Shown: piece after piece, positions 58,630 through 64,000 of the stretch
Layout of the letters: every line of letters begins with the position of its first letter
How positions within the stretch are numbered: position 1 is the first letter of the stretch
Source of the DNA: Sarocladium kiliense
Lineage: Eukaryota; Ascomycota; Sordariomycetes; Hypocreales; Sarocladiaceae
Direction of reading: 5' to 3'
DNA length: 64,000 nt
Assembly (NCBI GenBank): GCA_030734395.1
Contig: JAUZTG010000002.1
Location: 62,001 to 126,000, forward strand
Notes under the pieces: generated by a model
The model's database searches: none
What the model was told of the DNA's origin: nothing
What the model saw: only the letters and a program-made list of their open reading frames with translations
Made by a program: the position numbers and the translations under genes

Positions 58630-59871
58630 GCTGTCAGTCAGTCTCACGTCGACGGAACGCGAGCATGGCACACCTCAACGCGCACTCTTCTATTCTCATT
58701 AAGTATCTCATTTCCAGGCGCCCGCTTTCTACTATTCGAATGGCTTCCTCCATCACCCAACGCTCAACTGCGTGAGATACCGGTAGTGCATCTGAAAGTA
58801 CTGTAAAGCGGTTGAAAGTAAAGCAAATTGAGCAGGGTGTGTCTTATGCACCCGTCCTTCGAGTGCGTAAGGCACAGCTCCAGCTTATGGTCTTGTTCTT
58901 GACGTGCGAACGGGGCTTTCCTCCTTCCTTACAGCCTGCATGGAAAGGATGTCGTTGAGTACATGCTCCGCATATAGACTGGGTCGCGTAATTGATGGGC
59001 TCTGTGGGGTCGCTCGATTCGGCTCCACCAATGTATACTAAGGCAAGGATCAAGTTCTGGCCTTCAGCAATCACACAACGGGGTCACCAGGAAGATGCAC
59101 GTTCGGCCACTTGTAAACACGGCTCATTCACCTCGGGGATTGCTTCCAGTGCTAGTCTGCTATGAATGACAATCACCAAGGGCTATCGGGTTGCAGCTTT
59201 GCACAAATCAACTTCAGGCCGAACCACTGGGCAGGCGGCGTGCACGGCTGCATGTGGCAGTACAACTCGAGTATTTTGGACCCGACAGCAAACGGCCGCG
59301 CCAATCGGGCACTCGGGCTGTCTGGGCGCACGTTGAAGGACCGAAGCAGCTGCGTGCATAATATACGGTACAGCGACCTCTTCCGTTGCGATGAACCATC
59401 ACTGCTTGTCGGGCGGCTGCTCCCCGGGTGCTTCCTGGCTTCTCCCTGCCGAGGCTTCCTCCGCTCCCTTGATCCTCCATTCGTGTCGAGTTCTCACCGT
59501 ATCCATGCTCCATCCCAGGTCCTTTGCGGAAAGTAGTGCCTGGTATCGTGCGTCAGGATGCCGTAGTGTCGTATTGCGAGCTACGGGATGTCAGCGGGAT
59601 CATGAACGGGCGGCGGTGAAGCGGAAACCTTTGCAGAGTGGCTCTGGGAACCCAGTGAATGGAGGCATCGTGAGAGCTGGGTTTTCCTGCTCTATGATAC
59701 CGGTACAGTCACACGTGTAGCTACTATACAAGGGGAAGGCTATCGCCATTTCTTGACTCAACATGAAACAAAAACGGACTTTGCACTCAGGAGAAGGCCC
59801 AAGGTATTTCTAGACTCCTTCGTTCGGCCTCAAACTCAACCGGTTCCCACGGGCTCCCAACCGTTTCGCCA
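58630..59871. other. No firmly supported gene
   Basis: A minus-strand frame at 58844-59074 reads coding-like and Cys-rich (CTQRHPFHAGCKEGGK) but lacks an ATG. Frames at 59162-59536 are ambiguous between strands. Confidence 0.4.
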
Positions 59872-60375
59872 ATGCACGTCGGACCACACCCAAACATGAC
59901 TACGAGCCCTATTGCAGTGAGTTGGGGAGATAGCGAGGAGGAGACTACTGCAGCTGCCTCAGTCGAAATGCGTTCGAGCGGTGGCCAGCTTGCCGACGAG
60001 CCGCGCGGAAGAAAGAGACGGAGGAGCTCTTCGCCGTCCCCAGTCGTCCCACCAGCGACAGACAGAGTGGATTTGGTGGCAACTTCCATCACACTTCTGC
60101 TCAAGTCGAGACGGATCACCATGACCAGGGACAGCCAGCGAAAGGCCTGGGTGTCCCAAGGGGTACCTTGGCCCGCAAGCTGCCTTCTGCGTTGCAGCGA
60201 TGACCTACTCATCGAAGTGAAGCACGAACATACACGGACCCGAGGCCTGGTCGAAGCAGGTTCTTGCGAGCTCGAAAACGGAGACGCATGCTTCCCAATT
60301 CGCCTTGATAATGCTCAGATCAGTGAGCTGATCCGACGGGGGAGATCAACTGGTATCATTCACTGGGCTCGGTAG
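59872..60375 (+). CDS. Hypothetical protein, 167 aa, single exon
   Basis: ATG 59872 opens the frame, and a second ATG lies nine codons in. An acidic N-terminus (SWGDSEEET) is followed by a basic, Ser-rich signal (RGRKRRRSSSPSP, residues about 45-57) suited to nuclear import, and a C-terminal half with mixed helices (NAQISELIRRGRSTG). Family unknown. Confidence 0.5.
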   Translation: MHVGPHPNMTTSPIAVSWGDSEEETTAAASVEMRSSGGQLADEPRGRKRRRSSSPSPVVPPATDRVDLVATSITLLLKSRRITMTRDSQRKAWVSQGVPWPASCLLRCSDDLLIEVKHEHTRTRGLVEAGSCELENGDACFPIRLDNAQISELIRRGRSTGIIHWAR

Positions 60376-60693
60376 GGTGAGAATAGATGTTGCTTCTCAT
60401 AAGACCCTCCTACTTTACATATACACCTCTTGCCTTGGCAAGCCAAGGATTGGATTGACTGAAGACATGTCATGTCTTGGGTAGGGCGCCGGGTCCTACC
60501 TCTCCCGTTGATTGCATGGCCAGCCGACCAGTCGTTCAGTTCATATCACCCCTTCAATGTATTGTCTCATCCCTTATCTAGGGTTACATGTGGAACTCGA
60601 GTGCTAAGTCGGAAATCAGACGTGAAGCCTCGCTGGTGAGAACTTGATTCGAGAGGCAAGCCCCTCCGCTTATTCGGACGCCATCCCAACCTC

Positions 60694-61005
60694 ATGGTTT
60701 CCCGCATCTCGTCTCACAACCATGCGATCCGGCGTCCAGTGCTCAGAGTTCGATTTTATTACGTTGTCTGCCATGATGTTCCTTCCAACCTCTTTGGCCG
60801 GCTACAAATTAATGAAGAGCATAAATCGAAGAAAGAGTCCCTTGACCCTAAACAGGCACGATTGGTGTTCAGCTGCATCCTCGCCGATGCAATACATCAA
60901 GTGCAGTCTGTCGTTCTATCCATCGGCGCTTTCAGCTTCTTTCACCTTGTTCCCGAGACCGGTCTCCTGGACACATGTAGTGGTAGGCCCCGGCGCTTCC
61001 TATAG
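60694..61005 (+). CDS. Hypothetical protein, 103 aa
   Basis: ATG 60694 opens a coding-like frame with a basic N-terminus, a charged middle (NEEHKSKKESLDPKQA) and a hydrophobic C-terminal stretch (VVLSIGAFSFFHLVPETGLL) that may be a membrane anchor. The frame may continue through an unseen intron. An overlapping frame from 60644 has poorer composition. Confidence 0.42.
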   Translation: MVSRISSHNHAIRRPVLRVRFYYVVCHDVPSNLFGRLQINEEHKSKKESLDPKQARLVFSCILADAIHQVQSVVLSIGAFSFFHLVPETGLLDTCSGRPRRFL

Positions 61006-61170
61006 GATTGTTGGTCCTGGGTCGGATAAGACGGATATCGGTACGATGATAAGTTGATGGTATTCTGCTGTGCTCTGGTGGTCGTTGTCGTGAAATCGGA
61101 GTGTGGCTGTGGTAGAAAGAAGAGAGTCGACTGACCGACGGCCTTTATCGCAGACTTGAGACCAAGGAAG

Positions 61171-61494
61171 TTAGAGAAGCGGTAGCAGCGCATCGCAGCT
61201 GATCGATCGACACACAGTGGCACCCACGAGAGCGACGGTATCCTGAGTTGCGTCGCCAGGCTGTCGCTCAATGGAGCTTCGTATGGCCAGGGTTCCGTTC
61301 GATCTCCATGCAGAGCCGGCAAACCGCAACAGCTTACCCTGCTCATCAATGATTGCACCTCTTCGATTCAAGTCGCGCTGCAACCTCTCATACTCTGATC
61401 TCATGCCGTATTTCTCTCCCTTGAGGAGCCTGACCTCGTGGACGAGCGGACCAATTATTGCCATAGCGTCACGGGTCGATATTTGGGATCCCAT
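61171..61494 (-). CDS. Small coiled-coil protein, 107 aa
   Basis: ATG 61494 opens the frame. Residues 15-60 form a heptad-like helix (LVHEVRLLKGEKYGMR, YERLQRDLNRRGAIIDEQG), followed by a less structured C-terminus. It is one of the short coiled-coil proteins grouped in this part of the window. Family unknown. Confidence 0.48.
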   Translation of the reverse strand: MGSQISTRDAMAIIGPLVHEVRLLKGEKYGMRSEYERLQRDLNRRGAIIDEQGKLLRFAGSAWRSNGTLAIRSSIERQPGDATQDTVALVGATVCRSISCDALLPLL

Positions 61495-62542
61495 GGTGGT
61501 GGAGGTGGACGCCGTCGAACTGCCGCGGTCATATATATTGGAGTAGAGGTGCTCAGGTACAGGAAGTTCCCGTTCCCGGCCTACGTACTTTTGTATCTGT
61601 GCTGCCTAATGACGCTCACATCTAGATCAGGGCAATGGGACGGCCGGGTCGTTTGTGTTCCATTTGTACGGATGGTCCAATTGTGGGCTTCCCCTTTCCT
61701 TGGGAGCTCGGTCTGGAGCGACATCATCGCCATCCAATGATGATGTCTGGACACTGGCGGCACACACGGATCAAGAGGCTGAGAAATGCCTTGGATATGT
61801 GGTATTCTAGCCACCTAAAGGCTACGTGTGAATGTCCACTTTTGGACGTTTGACTCCAGACGCAACAACCATTTCTTGATGGCCATCATAGCCCTGGGAT
61901 TCACGCCATTGATGATCGACTCGAAGGGGACATGTTTCGGTCAATCCTCTGATGCAGCAGACAAGGTCGCTTTCCCAAACGGACCCGCTGAAAGCCCCGT
62001 GCAGAGAGGCTTGCAACACGCCGTTCATTGCGGTCCTTTCAGAGCGGCACGCTGGCATCGAACAGACGCAAATGACTGATCGGCGCCTGGGCGGCATTGT
62101 GTGTCTGTTCGGGACTCTTGGCACCCGTCTGAACAGGCTGCCCCCGGACGGAGAATGGGTGTTGCCGGCCACGAGGCGTGGAGCTATGCGGCTGGTAGGC
62201 GACAGGATGTTGGCCCTCTGATATGAGATCCTGCTGCTGTACCGTGATTAACGTGAAGCACATTTCGGTAAGCTGACCGATCTGCTCGGAGGGCGGGTAC
62301 TGAGTTCGCCGACGAGCCAGAAAGGGACGCCATCGGATCAAGGGCCCTTACCCCCCAGGGATCAGCTCGACAACGAAGGGCTCATCTTCATTGTTGCTAC
62401 TGACGTCAAGGACCGTTTCCGCCTGTTCTCACGCACGGCTCTTGCCCGTTGTACTGGACAGGTGGCGCGGCATGTCCAGGCTATAAAGCGTCAAGTGATT
62501 TGCCCTTTCTCACCACAACAAGAACTCCCCAAGCACGACAAG

Positions 62543-63107
62543 ATGGGATCTGAGTCCGACGAGAAGCTCATTACTGACACACTGTTCAAATCGCCCAGAT
62601 GGATGCAGGCCATGGCGAAGCTGGGGACGATTTGAGTGTTTTGCAAGGAGAAGGATGCGCTTCTCGAATCGAGGAGCTCAGCGGGACCACACCCAGCCAC
62701 CTACCTCGTCATGAGCGTGCTAAGGGCTCGGGCAAGCACTAACGGCGAGAGGCGACGAGGTTAAGATTGATCTTCTGAAGGACTGCCTCAAGACGTGGGA
62801 GTGGTCAGACGAGGATGCGCACGAGCTCGTGTTGCCCGACATCAACGTCACGTTGAACATCGACGACCTTTGGTCGAAGGACACGAGCGCCACTGATGGA
62901 GTCATCGCCGTTGACATGCCCCGGTTGATTTCATCGGCAAGCAGCCAGGGAACCCTCGATGCCAAGACCGAGTTCCCTACATATGGCATCAACTCGGGAA
63001 CGGAAGCCGACTTCACGCTTTGCGGCTTCCAGGACGGCGAGAGGTACGTGGTCGAGTGCGTGGAACAGGGGATTTCCTGGAGCTTTGTTGCAAAGCCCAA
63101 GGCATAG
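62543..63107 (+). pseudogene. Candidate broken or unresolved spliced gene
   Basis: From ATG 62543 the frame reads MGSESDEKLITDTLFKSP and continues through WMQAMAKLGTI to a TGA at 62633-62635, after which the same frame stays coding-like (VFCKEKDALLESRSSAG). A second frame, open from about 62745 to 63107 (VKIDLLKDCLKTWEWSDED, then DINVTLNIDDLW), is clearly protein-like. A stop and a frame change separate the parts, and no clean intron explains both. It is likely decayed, or spliced in a way I cannot see. Confidence 0.38.
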
Positions 63108-63276
63108 GAGGCGGTGGATGATAGTCACGCCCAGAATTGTCCTTAAGGGTGTCGAATTCTATATATTGCAACTGGCCTCCAGTAACTTGCTTGGCTTCGG
63201 CTCTATTTACAGGTAGCGTCCTCAATCGAACACATTTCCTTAAAGATCACACTCCTAGAAAACAAGACACTGCAAT

Positions 63277-63723
63277 ATGATGCGCTGTGGGATTCGCTTT
63301 CTGCGTCTTCTCGATAGGCTCTGGCGCGCATGTGCCGTCAAAAAACCTTCCTGTCGTCCTCGGGAGAGTCGTGGAAGGGACTCGCCAGTCAGTCAGACCG
63401 TGACAGACCTCCGAGAAGAGCACGGAGAGGTTCGGGCCAATATTGCGAGGCTTAGAGCCAATGAGGATCTGGCTCTGCGGCCGTTCCTGGCATCAATCAG
63501 CGTTCACGCGAACGGACTGGATGCAGCGGTGTATCGAGGAAATGCCCTGCTGGAGAACGCGAGAAAGCTTTGGGAGCAGGAGGAAGAAGCATATGATCGA
63601 AAGGGGGCGCATGAGATCACTGTTTCGTTGAGGGAGAAGCTCGGAGAGAGGGACGTATCAAATCAGGCTCCCTTGTCCTCGCATCAGCAGGGTACACAGC
63701 TGCCTGCCGTGCGTGAGGAGTGA
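63277..63723 (+). CDS. Small coiled-coil protein with HANGL motif, 148 aa
   Basis: ATG 63277 starts a basic N-terminus (RFLRLLDRLWRACAVKKP), followed by a coiled coil (VTDLREEHGEVRANIARLRA), the FLASISVHANGLDAAV segment shared with the gene at 58213-58629, and a second charged helix (ENARKLWEQEEEAYDRK). It is a paralogue of that gene by motif and layout. Family unknown. Confidence 0.52.
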   Translation: MMRCGIRFLRLLDRLWRACAVKKPSCRPRESRGRDSPVSQTVTDLREEHGEVRANIARLRANEDLALRPFLASISVHANGLDAAVYRGNALLENARKLWEQEEEAYDRKGAHEITVSLREKLGERDVSNQAPLSSHQQGTQLPAVREE

Positions 63724-63824
63724 TGAAGCTGATGCCACCGTCGATGCTCGGAGGACAGCTTCGTGCACATGCACAGGTGGCGAGGATGCAGGGACATGCT
63801 GAATGCGGGCTATTGATCCCGTGC

Positions 63825-63855
63825 GTCCGGCTCGGTGATGCGGCTCGGTGATGCA
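63825..63855. repeat. Short tandem duplication
   Basis: The unit cggctcggtgatg occurs twice in a row. Confidence 0.85.
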
Positions 63856-64000
63856 GAGCACAGCAGGACAAGGCGACTTAGCTGCGCACGAATGCCGTAA
63901 TGGAGAATGAAGGTAAGGCCCAGGCACGCATGGGTAGCAGCCACAAGCCCTTGGGTCCTTAACCTATCCCCAGAAGCGTCTTCTGCCCAACCAGATCAGG

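Overview
This window looks like nuclear DNA of a filamentous ascomycete (Pezizomycotina). Supporting signs are short introns (mostly 43-60 bp) with GTRNGT-type donors, CTAAC/CTGAC branch sites 10-20 bases before AG acceptors, a Zn2Cys6 regulator, a GH18 chitinase and an HMT1-type half ABC transporter. I cannot place it more finely. No operons, CRISPR arrays, rRNA or tRNA genes were seen. Many genes are only recognisable after splicing, so exon coordinates are given in the evidence field. All splice sites are predictions by eye.

Layout. 0-16 kb is gene-poor and repeat-rich. It holds a 269-aa multi-membrane-span gene (1032-1941), several orphan genes, a small protein with a DUF7082/Medusa-like domain (9949-10710), a two-exon 224-aa gene (11545-12270) and an ORF broken by one stop codon (6665-6925). 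17-25 kb has a five-exon Zn2Cys6 transcription factor, an orphan gene and a complete three-exon M16 metallopeptidase of the yeast YOL098C type. 26-35 kb has small spliced orphans, an EST1/SMG7-like protein with an N-terminal zinc-finger exon, and a four-span SUR7/PalI-like membrane protein. 36-46 kb has a GH18 chitinase, a PAQR/haemolysin-III-like receptor, a decayed protein-kinase-like gene, a second copy of the 269-aa membrane gene, and a second copy of the SUR7-like gene. 46-64 kb is mostly orphan, highly charged or coiled-coil proteins around a 490-aa five-exon gene, a methyltransferase-like gene with a damaged SAM site, and an intact 827-aa ABC half transporter.

What stands out is internal duplication. 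Two 269-aa membrane genes 40 kb apart share length and both intron positions, and a third copy survives only as a last exon plus 3' flank next to the M16 peptidase. Two SUR7-like genes are paralogous, and two small coiled-coil genes share a motif. Three dispersed non-coding repeats (one inverted, 20 kb apart) tie the left half together. Broken genes (kinase-like, 6.7 kb ORF, 62.5 kb ORF) sit among them. This reads as conserved housekeeping-type genes embedded in an accessory, duplicating and decaying compartment, rather than as a single metabolic cluster. I did not find a convincing new multi-gene system. The best leads are the two membrane-protein families and the set of short coiled-coil, basic-tailed proteins at 43-64 kb.
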